DNA from: an uncultured Clostridia bacterium
Lineage (GTDB): Bacteria > Bacillota > Clostridia > TANB77 > CAG-508
NCBI GenBank assembly: GCA_947630185.1
Contig: CANRGT010000012.1
Coordinates: 1-55,630 of the forward strand
Direction of reading: 5' to 3'
DNA: 55,630 nt
Shown piece by piece: positions 44,216-53,739 of the stretch. How positions within the stretch are numbered: position 1 is the first letter of the stretch; each line of letters opens with the position of its first letter. Below the pieces are notes generated by a model. That model worked only from the letters and a program-made list of their open reading frames with translations. It had not been told where the DNA came from and made no database searches. Both the position numbers and the translations under genes were made by a program.

Positions 44216-46393
44216 ATGTTTAAAATATTAAGAAATCTTACAAAATCATGGCCTTCAGTAATAATTATAGTATTACTACTTATAGCACAAGCAATGGCAG
44301 ATTTAAGCTTGCCAGATTATACATCTAAAATTGTAAATGTTGGTATTCAACAAGGTGGTATAGAAAGTGCAGCACCAGAAGTAATTAGAAAGCAAACTAT
44401 GGAAAAGCTTTTAATGTTTTCAAATGAAGCAAGTGCCATTTTAGAAAATTATACTCTTATATCTAAGAAAGATGAAGGATATATAAAAAAATACCCGGTT
44501 TTAGAAAATGAAGAAGTATATGTAAGAAATAAATTAACTGAAGAAGAAACTGAAAACTTAAGTGCTAAAATGGCAAAACTATGGATGATTAATACTAGTG
44601 CAGAAGAATACATAAATCAATTATCAGGCAATTCATCTGACATACAAAGCATTATACAAGCAAATCCAATGCAAGCACAAAGTATGTTAGAAAAATTCAA
44701 TGAGCAGTTAGACCAAATGCCAATTAGCATAATGGAGCAATCTGCAATAGAAAGCATAAAAGAAGAATATAAAGAAATAGGAATAAATATAGAACAATAT
44801 CAAAATACATATATTGTACTTTCAGGCTTACAAATGTTAGGTGTAGCCTTCTTTAGCATGGTAGCAGGAATTAGTATCATGCTACTTTCTTCACGTGTTG
44901 GTGCAAAATTAGGTAGAACTTTAAGAGATAAAATATTTAGGAAAGTATTAGGCTTTTCTACAAGTGAATTTAAAGAGTTTTCAACAGCCTCGCTAATTAC
45001 TCGTAGCACAAACGACATTCAACAAATACAAATGTTAATAAATATGTTATTTAGAGTAGTAGTATATGCACCAATCATGGGAATAGGAGGGTTCTTTAAA
45101 GTATTAGCAAGTAGCGATAATTCAATGGCATGGATTATAGGTGTAGCAGTTGGCTCAATTCTATTTATAATAAGTGTGTTATTTGCAATAGCAATGCCAA
45201 GATTCAAAAAGCTACAAATTTTAATTGATAAACTAAACTTAGTATCTCGTGAAATGTTAACAGGAATTCCAGTTATAAGAGCATTCCATACAGAAAGAAG
45301 AGAAGAAGAGCGTTTTGACAAAGCTAATAAAGACTTAATGAAAACATATCTTTTTGTAAATAAAGCAATGAACTTAATGATGCCTATTTTAATGTTAATA
45401 ATGAACTGCATTTCGCTTTTAACAATTTGGGTAGGAGCTAAAAATGTAGATTCTGGCGTAATGCAAGTAGGCGACATTATGGCCTTCTTACAATACACAA
45501 TGCAAATTGTAATGTCATTCTTAGTAATATCAATGATTTCAATTATGCTACCAAGAGCCGGTGTTTCTGCAAAGCGTATAAATGAAGTATTAGAAAAGAA
45601 AAATAGCATTTGCGACCCTAAAAATCCAAAACATTTAGACCCTAACAAGAAGGGATTAGTAGAGTTTGAAAATGTGTCATTTCGCTATCCAGATGCAGAT
45701 GAAGATTTGCTAACAAACATAAACTTTACAGCAGAGCCAGGAAAAACTACTGCAATTATAGGAAGTACAGGAAGCGGAAAATCTACAATAGTAAATTTAA
45801 TTCCTCGTTTATATGATGTAACTTCAGGAGAGCTAAAAATAGATGGCGTAAATGTAAAAGATGTAACTCAAAAAGAATTAAGAAATGTAATTGGATTTGT
45901 TCCACAAAAAGGAGTTTTATTCTCAGGAACAATAGAATCTAACATAAAATACAGTAATGAAGAAATGTCTGATGAGCAAATGAAGCTAGCTGCTGAAATT
46001 GCACAAGCCACAGAATTTATAGATCAAAAAGAAAATACTTATAAATCAGAAATTGCACAAGGTGGAAGTAATGTATCAGGTGGACAAAAGCAACGTTTAT
46101 CAATAGCAAGAGCAGTTGCAAAAGACCCAGAAATTTTTGTGTTTGATGATAGCTTTTCAGCACTTGACTATAAAACAGATGCAAATTTAAGAAAAGCCTT
46201 GGCAGAAAAAACAGAAAATAAAACAGTAATCATAGTAGCACAAAGAATAAATACAATTTTAAATGCAGACCAAATTATTGTACTAGATGATGGAAAAATA
46301 GTTGGAAAAGGAACACATAAAGAGCTAATGGAAACTTGCGAAGTATATAAACAAATAGCCTTGTCACAACTTTCAAAGGAGGAATTAGAATAA
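44216..46393 (+). CDS. Heterodimeric ABC exporter, first half (membrane plus ATPase domain)
   Basis: 725 residues. The membrane domain has six helices, with an enlarged loop of about 150 residues between helices 1 and 2 (near 35-195). The ATPase domain has Walker A IGSTGSGKST, signature NVSGGQKQRLSIARA and Walker B IFVFDDSFSALD. The catalytic Glu after Walker B is Asp, so this half probably carries the degenerate site, as in BmrCD-type exporters. The stop and the next ATG overlap (TAATG). Confidence 0.9.
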   Translation: MFKILRNLTKSWPSVIIIVLLLIAQAMADLSLPDYTSKIVNVGIQQGGIESAAPEVIRKQTMEKLLMFSNEASAILENYTLISKKDEGYIKKYPVLENEEVYVRNKLTEEETENLSAKMAKLWMINTSAEEYINQLSGNSSDIQSIIQANPMQAQSMLEKFNEQLDQMPISIMEQSAIESIKEEYKEIGINIEQYQNTYIVLSGLQMLGVAFFSMVAGISIMLLSSRVGAKLGRTLRDKIFRKVLGFSTSEFKEFSTASLITRSTNDIQQIQMLINMLFRVVVYAPIMGIGGFFKVLASSDNSMAWIIGVAVGSILFIISVLFAIAMPRFKKLQILIDKLNLVSREMLTGIPVIRAFHTERREEERFDKANKDLMKTYLFVNKAMNLMMPILMLIMNCISLLTIWVGAKNVDSGVMQVGDIMAFLQYTMQIVMSFLVISMISIMLPRAGVSAKRINEVLEKKNSICDPKNPKHLDPNKKGLVEFENVSFRYPDADEDLLTNINFTAEPGKTTAIIGSTGSGKSTIVNLIPRLYDVTSGELKIDGVNVKDVTQKELRNVIGFVPQKGVLFSGTIESNIKYSNEEMSDEQMKLAAEIAQATEFIDQKENTYKSEIAQGGSNVSGGQKQRLSIARAVAKDPEIFVFDDSFSALDYKTDANLRKALAEKTENKTVIIVAQRINTILNADQIIVLDDGKIVGKGTHKELMETCEVYKQIALSQLSKEELE

Positions 46394-48261
46394 TGGCAGA
46401 AAATGAACAAAATAAACCTCCTATGATGAGAGGTCCAATGATGGGAAGAGGTCCTAGAGGAAGAGGCGTAGTACCAGTAGAAAAACCAAAGGATTTTAAA
46501 GGAACAACCAAAAAACTAATTAAAAATTATTTAGTAGATTATAAATGGAAACTAATTATTGTATTCATTTTTGCAATAGGAAGTACGATTTTTACTATTG
46601 TAGGACCAAAAATTCTAGGTAATGCAACTACTGAAATTTTTAATGGGCTAATTGGAAAAATAACTGGTGGAGCTGGAATTGACTTTGGAAAAATAGCAGG
46701 AATACTTTTAACATTACTTGCACTTTATATAATTAGTGTAATCTTTTCAGCAATTCAAAGCTTTACAATGACAAATGTATCTCAAAAACTAACATATCGT
46801 ATGAGAAACGATATTGCTAAAAAAATTAACAATTTACCAATGAAGTATTTTGATAAAAGGACAAATGGTGAAGTACTTTCTATTATTACAAACGATATTG
46901 ATACCTTTTCACAAAATATGAACCAAAGTATCACACAAATTATAACTTCAATTTGTACAATTGTTGGTATTTTAATTATGATGCTATCAATAAGTATTAC
47001 CTTAACTTTAGTATCTATAATTATTTTGCCATTTACAATTTTCTTTGTTCGAATAGTTGTTAAAAAATCACAAAAATACTTCAAAGCACAACAAGATTAT
47101 TTAGGACATGTAAATGGTCAAGTAGAGGAATGCTATGGTGGTCATAATATTGTAAAAGTATTTAACGGAGAAGAAAAGGCAATAAAAGAATTTTCAAAAA
47201 TGAATGAAGAACTTTATCATTCAGGTTGGAAATCTCAATTCATGTCAGGCTTAATGCATCCAATAATGAATTTCGTTGGAAATGTTGGGTATGTTGGAAT
47301 TGCAATTTTAGGTGGATATTTAGCAGTACAAGGAAAAATTACAGTTGGAAATATTCAATCTTTTATACAATACAACAAGCAATTTAATCAGCCAATAAAC
47401 CAAATAGCACAAATTTCTAGTATGTTACAATCAATGGTTGCAGCATCAGAAAGAATTTTTGAATTTTTAGAAGAAAAAGAGGAAGTACAAGAAATTGAAA
47501 ATCCGGTTTCTACAAAAGGACTAAAAGGTAATGTAACCTTTGACCATGTACAATTTGGTTATAACGAAGACAAAATTATAATAAATGACTTTAATCAAAC
47601 TGTAAAAGACGGCCAGAAAGTAGCTATTGTAGGACCTACTGGTGCAGGAAAAACAACAATGGTAAAACTTCTAATGAGGTTCTATGATGTAAATAAAGGT
47701 GCAATTTTAATAGATGGGCATAATATAAAAGACTTCAATAGAGGAGATTTAAGAAAAACCTTTGGAATGGTTTTACAAGATACATGGCTATTTGGAGGAA
47801 CTATTAAAGAAAACATTAAATATGGCAAGCCAGATGCAACAGACGAAGAAGTAATTGCAGCAGCAAAAGCAGCACATGTGCATCACTTTATACAAACCCT
47901 ACCAAAAGGCTATGACATGGTAATAGACGAAGAATCAAGCAATATTTCACAAGGACAAAAGCAATTATTAACAATAGCAAGAGTAATTTTAACAAACCCT
48001 GAAATATTAATTTTAGATGAAGCAACAAGCTCAATAGATACTAGAACAGAAACTCAAATACAAGCAGCAATGGATAATTTAATGAAAGGAAGAACAAGCT
48101 TCATTATTGCTCACCGTTTATCTACAATTAGAAATGCAGATGTTATTTTAGTTATGAATAATGGTGATGTTGTAGAGCAAGGAACACATGAAGAACTTTT
48201 AGCTAAGAATGGATTTTATGCTAATTTATATAATTCGCAGTTTGAAGGTGAAGAAGAATAA
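46393..48261 (+). CDS. Heterodimeric ABC exporter, second half
   Basis: 622 residues. The N-terminus is Met/Gly/Arg/Pro-rich (RGPMMGRGPRGRG). Six membrane helices follow, then Walker A VGPTGAGKTT and Walker B ILILDEATSSID with the catalytic Glu. The signature is NISQGQKQLLTIARV (Ser-Gln-Gly in place of Ser-Gly-Gly), the complement expected of a half paired with 44216-46393. Export of drugs or peptides is likely; the substrate is unknown. Confidence 0.92.
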   Translation: MAENEQNKPPMMRGPMMGRGPRGRGVVPVEKPKDFKGTTKKLIKNYLVDYKWKLIIVFIFAIGSTIFTIVGPKILGNATTEIFNGLIGKITGGAGIDFGKIAGILLTLLALYIISVIFSAIQSFTMTNVSQKLTYRMRNDIAKKINNLPMKYFDKRTNGEVLSIITNDIDTFSQNMNQSITQIITSICTIVGILIMMLSISITLTLVSIIILPFTIFFVRIVVKKSQKYFKAQQDYLGHVNGQVEECYGGHNIVKVFNGEEKAIKEFSKMNEELYHSGWKSQFMSGLMHPIMNFVGNVGYVGIAILGGYLAVQGKITVGNIQSFIQYNKQFNQPINQIAQISSMLQSMVAASERIFEFLEEKEEVQEIENPVSTKGLKGNVTFDHVQFGYNEDKIIINDFNQTVKDGQKVAIVGPTGAGKTTMVKLLMRFYDVNKGAILIDGHNIKDFNRGDLRKTFGMVLQDTWLFGGTIKENIKYGKPDATDEEVIAAAKAAHVHHFIQTLPKGYDMVIDEESSNISQGQKQLLTIARVILTNPEILILDEATSSIDTRTETQIQAAMDNLMKGRTSFIIAHRLSTIRNADVILVMNNGDVVEQGTHEELLAKNGFYANLYNSQFEGEEE

Positions 48262-48278
48262 ATTATTTTAAAATTAAA

Positions 48279-48317
48279 TACTAAAATATATAATAGTTTT
48301 TATTATATATTTTAGTA
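48279..48317 (+). terminator. Terminator-like hairpin after the ABC exporter
   Basis: A perfect 16-bp AT-only-rich inverted repeat (TACTAAAATATATAAT and complement) around seven bases; the tail is weak in T. Confidence 0.55.
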
Positions 48318-48348
48318 AAAGTAAATGTAGTAAAGGACTTATAATAGA

Positions 48349-49158
48349 ATGAATGAAGATAATGTAAATTCAAGAATGCAAGATAAAGAAAATAAATATG
48401 TAGGTAGTAGAAAAAATAGAGCTAAAAAAAGAAAAAATAAGATAATAAATGTTATATTAGTAATATTAATAATCGTTTTTATTTATTCCACATATCAAGT
48501 AGTTATGTGGCTTATAAGTGATAGACAAACTAAAGAATTAGAACAAGGATTATTTTCAAATGTTGTGCAAGACGATACTGAAAGTATTGAAAATATTGGA
48601 AATGATGAAAAGCCTATTACAATAGATTTTGAAAAATTAGAAGAAGTAAATAAAGATGTAATAGGATGGATAAAAGTAAAAGGTACTTATATTAATTATC
48701 CAATTATGCAGGGTAAAACAGATGAGTATTATATAAGAAAAGATATTAATAAAAAATATAATATAGCTGGTAGCATATTTGTAGATGCAAGTACAAAACC
48801 AGATTTTACAGATGATAATACAGTAATATATGGACACAATATGAAAAATGGAAGAATGTTTTCTAATTTATTAGATATTTACAATGGTAAATATGGAGAT
48901 GATATATATGTTGAAATTTATACAAAAGAAGGAATGAGCAAATATAAAGTAATGGCTTCATATGTTGAAAAGCCAAATTTATCACTTGTTCAAAAAAACT
49001 TTACAGATGAAGAAAAAGAAAATTATATAAATAATGCGATAGAAAAAAGTAAAATTAAATTTAAATGTAATAGAGATTATACTAAAAGTATAATAACTTT
49101 AATTACATGTGATACAATAAATACAAAAAGAGTATTAGTACATGCAATTAAAGAGTAG
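48349..49158 (+). CDS. srtB: Class B sortase
   Basis: Cysteine transpeptidase that anchors surface proteins to the wall or, in class B, often links iron-uptake proteins or pilin. Basic N-terminus, one membrane segment near 32-54, catalytic His in IYGHNMKNGRMF, Cys254 in TLITCDT and Arg261 in NTKRVLV. 269 residues. No sorting-signal substrate is visible in the window. Confidence 0.92.
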   Translation: MNEDNVNSRMQDKENKYVGSRKNRAKKRKNKIINVILVILIIVFIYSTYQVVMWLISDRQTKELEQGLFSNVVQDDTESIENIGNDEKPITIDFEKLEEVNKDVIGWIKVKGTYINYPIMQGKTDEYYIRKDINKKYNIAGSIFVDASTKPDFTDDNTVIYGHNMKNGRMFSNLLDIYNGKYGDDIYVEIYTKEGMSKYKVMASYVEKPNLSLVQKNFTDEEKENYINNAIEKSKIKFKCNRDYTKSIITLITCDTINTKRVLVHAIKE

Positions 49159-49258
49159 ATAAAAATAATTAAATAGTAAAACAAATAAAAAAAGATAAAC
49201 CCTTTACTTAAAATGTATTATTTATAACACTTATAAAAATAGAGAAAAGAGAAAAAAT

Positions 49259-49972
49259 ATGAGTAAAAAAAGTAAGATTTTGAAAATAATTTCACTATGC
49301 ATAGTAATAGCAATTGTAGTAGGAATTACAATTTATTTGATGCCAATTGTAAAGAATTTGTCAACTTCTGAAGGACAAGAAGCATTTAAGGAGAAAGTAA
49401 CAAATTCTGGCTTCATAGGATTTTTAATGCTATTTGACTTACAATTCGCACAAATATTTTTATTCATAATTCCAGGAGAACCAATAGAAATACTAGCAGG
49501 AATTTGCTATGGAGGACTATGGGGAACAGTATTTATAATGATTGCAGCTGCAATAATTTCAGCCTTTATTTATTTACTTGTGCATATACTAGGAAGAAAA
49601 TTTATATATGATTTTGTAGATAGTAAAAAGATAGAAAAAATAGAAAATAGTAAAGTATTTCAAAATCCAAGAACAATTCGCTTTATAATTTTTATTCTAT
49701 TTTTTATTCCGGGAACACCAAAAGACTTACTTACATATATTGCAGCACTACTTCCAATAAAGCCACTAGATTTTATTATTATTTCAACAATAGCTAGATT
49801 TCCATCGGTTATTTCTTCTACATTAGCAGGGGCAAGTCTACTTCATGGGGATTGGCACATTAGTTTAATAATTTATGGTGTAACCTTTTTAATAGTAGCA
49901 ATAGCTATTTTTATAATGAAAAAATTTGATAAAGATAAAGTGACAGATGAGGCAATAAGAGCAATAAAGTAA
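49259..49972 (+). CDS. TVP38/TMEM64 (DedA-like) membrane protein
   Basis: 237 residues with about five to six membrane segments. The core motif (FIIPGEPIEILAGICYGG and FIPGTPKDLLTYIAALLPI) defines this family of probable lipid scramblases. The substrate and role here are not known. Confidence 0.88.
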   Translation: MSKKSKILKIISLCIVIAIVVGITIYLMPIVKNLSTSEGQEAFKEKVTNSGFIGFLMLFDLQFAQIFLFIIPGEPIEILAGICYGGLWGTVFIMIAAAIISAFIYLLVHILGRKFIYDFVDSKKIEKIENSKVFQNPRTIRFIIFILFFIPGTPKDLLTYIAALLPIKPLDFIIISTIARFPSVISSTLAGASLLHGDWHISLIIYGVTFLIVAIAIFIMKKFDKDKVTDEAIRAIK

Positions 49973-50150
49973 TTACTATAAGAGTATAAATTTAAAATAT
50001 TAAGTAGCTAAAAAAGAATAGTAACATAAAATGAATTAAATTCAGTAAAAATAAATACAGTAATAATTAGAAATTGAATTAAAATGATTGACAATTGAAA
50101 AATGCGAGAGTAAAATAATTCTGTTAAAAATAAATGGATAGGTGATTTAT

Positions 50151-51518
50151 ATGGAAACTGTAACAATGGAAAAAATAGTTGCACTATGCAAAGGAAGAGG
50201 ATTTATATACCCAGGATCTGAAATTTATGGAGGATTAGCAAATACATGGGATTATGGACCTCTAGGAAGTAGATTAAAAAACAATATAAAGGATACATGG
50301 AGAAAAAGATTTATTCAAGAAAGAAAAAATAGTTATGAAATAGATGCTGATATCTTAATGCATCCAAGAGTTTGGGAAGCATCAGGACATGTAGCAAGCT
50401 TTTCAGATCCATTAATAGATTGTAAAGAATGTAAAATGCGTCATAGAGCAGATAATTTAATAAATGATTTTGACCCTAATGCAGATGCAGATGCTATGTC
50501 ACAAGAGCAAATGATAGAATATATAAAAGAGCATAAAGTACCATGCCCTAATTGTGGAAAATCTAATTTTACAGATATTAGGCAATTCAATTTAATGTTT
50601 CAAACATATAGAGGTGTAACAACAGATAGTAAAAGTGTTATTTATTTAAGACCAGAAAATGCTCAAGGTGAATATGTAAATTATTTAAATGTACAAAGAA
50701 CAGCAAGAGCTAAAATACCATTTAGTATAGGTCAAATAGGAAAAGCTTTTAGAAATGAAATAACACCAGGAAACTTTACTTTTAGAACAATTGAATTTGA
50801 ACAAATGGAATTTCAAACTTTCTGCAAAGAAGGAACAGACTCAGAACTATATAACTATTTTAAAGAATATGGTAAAAAATATTTTATGGATTTAGGTTTA
50901 CCTGAAGAAAAATTAAGATTCCATGACCATGAAAAATTGGCACACTATGCAAAAGAAGCTTGTGATATAGAATTCTTATTCCCATTTGGTTGGGGTGAAA
51001 TAAATGGAACTCATAATAGAACAAACTTTGACTTAACAAGACATCAAGAATATTCAGGCAAGAGTATGGAATATTTAGATCCAGAAACAAACGAAAGATT
51101 TATACCATATATTATAGAATCAACTTATGGACTAGATAGAACAGTATTAGCTATTTTATGCCAAGCTTATGCTGAAGAAGAAGTAGCAGAAGGTGATACA
51201 AGAACTGTACTACATTTAAATCCAGCAATAGCACCATACAAGATAGCAGTTTTACCACTTTCTAAAAAGTTAAGCGAAAAAGCAGAAGAAGTATATGAAA
51301 AGCTTTCTAAGAAATTTATGTGTGACTATGATGAAGCAGGAAGCATAGGAAAAAGGTATAGAAGAGAAGACGAAATAGGAACACCATATTGTGTTACAAT
51401 AGATTTTGATACATTAGAAGATGATACAGTAACTATTCGTGATAGAGATACAATGGAACAAATTAGATTAAAAATTGACGAAGTTGAAAAATATATACAA
51501 GATAGAATAGAATTTTAA
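50151..51518 (+). CDS. glyS: Glycyl-tRNA synthetase (dimeric, eukaryote-like type)
   Basis: Charges tRNA-Gly, including presumably the UCCG tRNA at 32440. Class II motifs: GFIYPGSEIYGGLANTWDYG near 17, a zinc-binding pair CKEC and CPNC, motif 2 FRNEITPGNFTFRTIEFEQ and motif 3 GLDRTVLAIL. 455 residues, normal length for the single-chain bacterial type. I use ATG 50151 behind AGGTGAT; the in-frame GTG at 50142 lies inside that site. No T-box leader is visible upstream. Confidence 0.96.
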   Translation: METVTMEKIVALCKGRGFIYPGSEIYGGLANTWDYGPLGSRLKNNIKDTWRKRFIQERKNSYEIDADILMHPRVWEASGHVASFSDPLIDCKECKMRHRADNLINDFDPNADADAMSQEQMIEYIKEHKVPCPNCGKSNFTDIRQFNLMFQTYRGVTTDSKSVIYLRPENAQGEYVNYLNVQRTARAKIPFSIGQIGKAFRNEITPGNFTFRTIEFEQMEFQTFCKEGTDSELYNYFKEYGKKYFMDLGLPEEKLRFHDHEKLAHYAKEACDIEFLFPFGWGEINGTHNRTNFDLTRHQEYSGKSMEYLDPETNERFIPYIIESTYGLDRTVLAILCQAYAEEEVAEGDTRTVLHLNPAIAPYKIAVLPLSKKLSEKAEEVYEKLSKKFMCDYDEAGSIGKRYRREDEIGTPYCVTIDFDTLEDDTVTIRDRDTMEQIRLKIDEVEKYIQDRIEF

Positions 51519-51554
51519 AATTATTAAAATTGTTTAAAGTCGTATAATTAAATA

Positions 51555-51586
51555 TAAAAAACCCCGGCACCTATTGGCACCGGGGT
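51555..51586 (-). terminator. Terminator of the structured RNA; also in the glyS 3' region
   Basis: ACCCCGGTGCC-AATA-GGTGCCGGGGT followed on the minus strand by TTTTT. Confidence 0.85.
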
Positions 51587-51775
51587 CTTTAAAAATATTG
51601 GAGAGATAAATGGAAGTGGTTGTGGTGTTGGCAAAGCAAAGAAGGGTGAATCAAAGGGAACAGTACATTGGGTGAGGACTATGGATGGGATTTATTTATA
51701 CACTTCCGTCTCTCCTTTGGGCCGGATTTTTTATTCCGCCCATATACGAGGATTCTTGGATATTACCAAGACTGA
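51561..51775 (-). ncRNA. Predicted structured RNA of about 220 nt, unknown family
   Basis: A minus-strand unit from a strong promoter (51780-51808) to a strong terminator (51561-51586). Along the RNA: hairpin CTTGG/CCAAG, hairpin GGGCGGA/TCCGGCCC, then a long arm GGAGAGA-C-GGAAGTG pairing with CACTTCC...TCTCTCC and enclosing a C-rich, G-poor interior. No ORF with a ribosome site fits. On the plus strand a 21-codon ORF from ATG 51610 exists but overlaps the arm. I checked 6S, SRP, T-box and purine riboswitch patterns from memory; none fits. Confidence 0.5.
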
Positions 51776-51779
51776 TAAT

Positions 51780-51808
51780 ATTATAATACAAATTTATGTA
51801 AACGTCAA
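51780..51808 (-). promoter_or_regulatory. Promoter of the 220-nt RNA
   Basis: On the minus strand: TTGACG, 17-base spacer, TATAAT. Confidence 0.8.
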
Positions 51809-51863
51809 TACTTTTAACTAAATTAATTGATTTTTAATTGAAAAATATTAGCATAATCCACTA

Positions 51864-51918
51864 TCATGATCAAAGATTGTGGGGGGATACGAGAACCTTA
51901 TTGTTTAACAATAAAAAA
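51864..51918. repeat. Dispersed hairpin repeat, copy B (partner at 1921-1988)
   Basis: ATGATCAAAGATTGTGGGGG, GAGAACCTTATTGTTTAACA and ATAAAAAAATCCC appear in the same order as in copy A. Confidence 0.65.
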
Positions 51919-51940
51919 ATCCCCGCCGTAGTGGGGGATT
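51911..51940 (-). terminator. Terminator of the minus-strand mini-ORF transcript
   Basis: AATCCCC...GGGGATT stem followed on the minus strand by seven T. Confidence 0.8.
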
Positions 51941-52140
51941 TTCAACCCAAAAAATCGAGACGGCGGGGAATATATGTACCCCGCAATATTAGGCAACTTC
52001 AGCCCAAATAAGTCGAAAAAACGGCGGGGAAAATTATGGAGGTGTAAACAAGTACCTGAGCAAAAGAGTACTTGGACAACCTTGCCTAGTAGGCATGCAT
52101 TATATAAATTCTACATTGTAACATCTATATAATACAGTCG

Positions 52141-52182
52141 CTAAGTAAAGCCACTTGTATGCGGGGATTTCTCGGGTTTCAT
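52141..52182 (-). CDS. Mini-ORF 2, 13 residues ending Ser-Gly-Phe-Thr
   Basis: Encodes MKPEKSPHTSGFT. AAAGGAA lies about ten bases upstream. It shares its last four residues and stop context (TTTACTTAG) with mini-ORF 1 upstream. It may be a leader or signalling peptide; too short to classify. Confidence 0.4.
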   Translation of the reverse strand: MKPEKSPHTSGFT

Positions 52183-52245
52183 TTTATTTATTCCTTTCTT
52201 TTGAAATATAGTCTACTTCACAGATAGAAATTAAATAAAAGAAAA

Positions 52246-52290
52246 CTAAGTAAAACCGCTTACATAACACCACCGAGTAGGAAGACTCAT
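52246..52290 (-). CDS. Mini-ORF 1, 14 residues ending Ser-Gly-Phe-Thr, contains CGG
   Basis: Encodes MSLPTRWCYVSGFT, with CGG (plus 52273-52275) as codon 6. AAAGGTGG and the spacer match those of the 2068-2271 gene. If CGGT is read as Gly, the product would be MSLPTGGVM, so the peptide could sense decoding of CGG. Speculative. Confidence 0.4.
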   Translation of the reverse strand: MSLPTRWCYVSGFT

Positions 52291-52339
52291 GATGAATCCA
52301 CCTTTCATGTAAATTTGCTTAATTTTCAAGCATAGACTT

Positions 52340-52368
52340 ATTATATCACTTGTTTATGTAAATGTCAA
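52340..52368 (-). promoter_or_regulatory. Promoter of the mini-ORF transcript
   Basis: On the minus strand: TTGACA, 17-base spacer, TATAAT with TG upstream; fully consensus. The remaining gap to 52580 is AT-rich without features. Confidence 0.85.
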
Positions 52369-52580
52369 CGATTGACTTTTTATTTATAAAAAAAGATTGT
52401 TTTTAATTTATTAAAAAAGACTTCTTCATTTATGTTAAAATACTTGCATTTGAAATATTAATTAGTATATAATTTAGAAAATAAATTTATATAATAGTAA
52501 AAAACTTAAATATAAAAAATCTTAAAATAAAAACAATAATTAAAATAAATATAAAAGAAAATTATAGAAAGGAAACTTTA

Positions 52581-53639
52581 ATGGGCAATATTATATATAT
52601 TCTTAAAAGATTAAAAACAATGGATACAAAAGCCATGAAGGAGAAAATCAACTCAATCCATGAAAAAACTAAAATGTCTAAGTTTGCTATATTTATGGAT
52701 ATGCAAAAATGTGCAAGACGATATGGTGCAGGTTACATGGACTACGATTTGTATGAAATGTATAACCTAACTGATGAGCAAAGAAATACATATTTAACAA
52801 GAGGAAGAAACAATGAGCTTGTTACAAAATATTGTGACAAAAGCAAATTGCATTATTTTATGAACAAAGACGAATTCAATAAAACTTTTAATAAATATAT
52901 AAAAAGAGATTGGATAAAAGTAAACGGAGAGCCAAAAGAAAAAGTATTAGAATTTTTAAATAAGCATAGTACATTTATGGCAAAGCCAATTGATGGTGGA
53001 TGTGGTAAAGGAATAGAAAAAATAAATACATCTTCGTATAATTCTTTAGAAGAACTATATTCATATTTAACTAAGGAAGGAAATAACTTTGAACTTGAAG
53101 AGGTAATAGAGCAACATCCAGATGTAGCTAAAATTTATCCAAATGCAATAAATACAGTAAGAATTGTAACAATTGTAACTACTAAAGATGGAAAGTCTTT
53201 GCTTACAATTCCAGAAGAAGAAAGAAAAAATGTAGAGTTAGAGCCACATATTATTTGCTCGTATTTTAGAATAGGTAATGGTGGAAGATGTGTAGATAAT
53301 TTTAATAGTGGTGGAATGGTAGCACCAGTAGATGAAAATACTGGAATAGTGCTACAAGTAGCAATAGATAAACAAAAAAATGTATATGAAAAACACCCAC
53401 AAACAGGTGAAATAATAAAAGGCTTTAAATTTCCATTTTGGAATGAAGCTATAAATTTATGTAAAGAGGCATCAAAGGAAATTCCTGAAATGGGATATGT
53501 TGGCTGGGATGTAGCATTTACACCAAATGGCCCTCTTTTTGTGGAAGCAAATGAATTTCCAGGTCATGATATTTATCAATTACCAGTGCATACTCCTAAT
53601 AAAATAGGAATGATGCCAAAATTTGATTTTAGCAAATAG
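52581..53639 (+). CDS. Sugar-transfer-associated ATP-grasp family enzyme
   Basis: 352 residues. The ATP-grasp core shows FMAKPIDGGCGKGIEKI near 135, the Asn-Thr-Val-Arg-Ile segment near 192 and the metal-binding end GYVGWDVAFTPNGPLFVEAN with EFPGHD. This matches ATP-grasp proteins found with polysaccharide genes; they probably join an amino acid or similar group. The flippase gene next door fits a cell-surface polymer role. AAAGGAAA precedes the ATG. Confidence 0.82.
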   Translation: MGNIIYILKRLKTMDTKAMKEKINSIHEKTKMSKFAIFMDMQKCARRYGAGYMDYDLYEMYNLTDEQRNTYLTRGRNNELVTKYCDKSKLHYFMNKDEFNKTFNKYIKRDWIKVNGEPKEKVLEFLNKHSTFMAKPIDGGCGKGIEKINTSSYNSLEELYSYLTKEGNNFELEEVIEQHPDVAKIYPNAINTVRIVTIVTTKDGKSLLTIPEEERKNVELEPHIICSYFRIGNGGRCVDNFNSGGMVAPVDENTGIVLQVAIDKQKNVYEKHPQTGEIIKGFKFPFWNEAINLCKEASKEIPEMGYVGWDVAFTPNGPLFVEANEFPGHDIYQLPVHTPNKIGMMPKFDFSK

Positions 53640-53739
53640 AAAAAAGTGCAAAAGAAAATAGCAAATGTTAATAATGAAACGCTATAGATTAAAGTGAGAT
53701 TTATGTTTTATGATAATTAAAAACTGAGAGGAGAAAAAA

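Larger units (their letters stand above)
51911..52333 (-). ncRNA. Predicted structured minus-strand transcript with two mini-ORFs
   Basis: About 420 nt from the promoter at 52340-52368 to the terminator at 51911-51940. It is GC-richer than the surroundings. Two direct repeats (plus strand 51937-51970 and 51992-52031) share TTCA.CCCAAA and ACGGCGGGGAA, and there are several inverted repeats (CAAGTAC/GTACTTG, GCCTAC TAGGC). The 5' half holds two mini-ORFs with good ribosome sites. The function is unknown. Confidence 0.5.

Noticed and set aside
45000-46393. Asp in place of the Walker B Glu as evidence of a dead transporter
   Set aside because: One degenerate ATP site is normal in heterodimeric ABC exporters, and the partner half has the intact Glu.
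49973-50150. T-box or other tRNA-sensing leader before glyS
   Set aside because: The gap is short and AT-rich and shows no T-box sequence, specifier loop or terminator.
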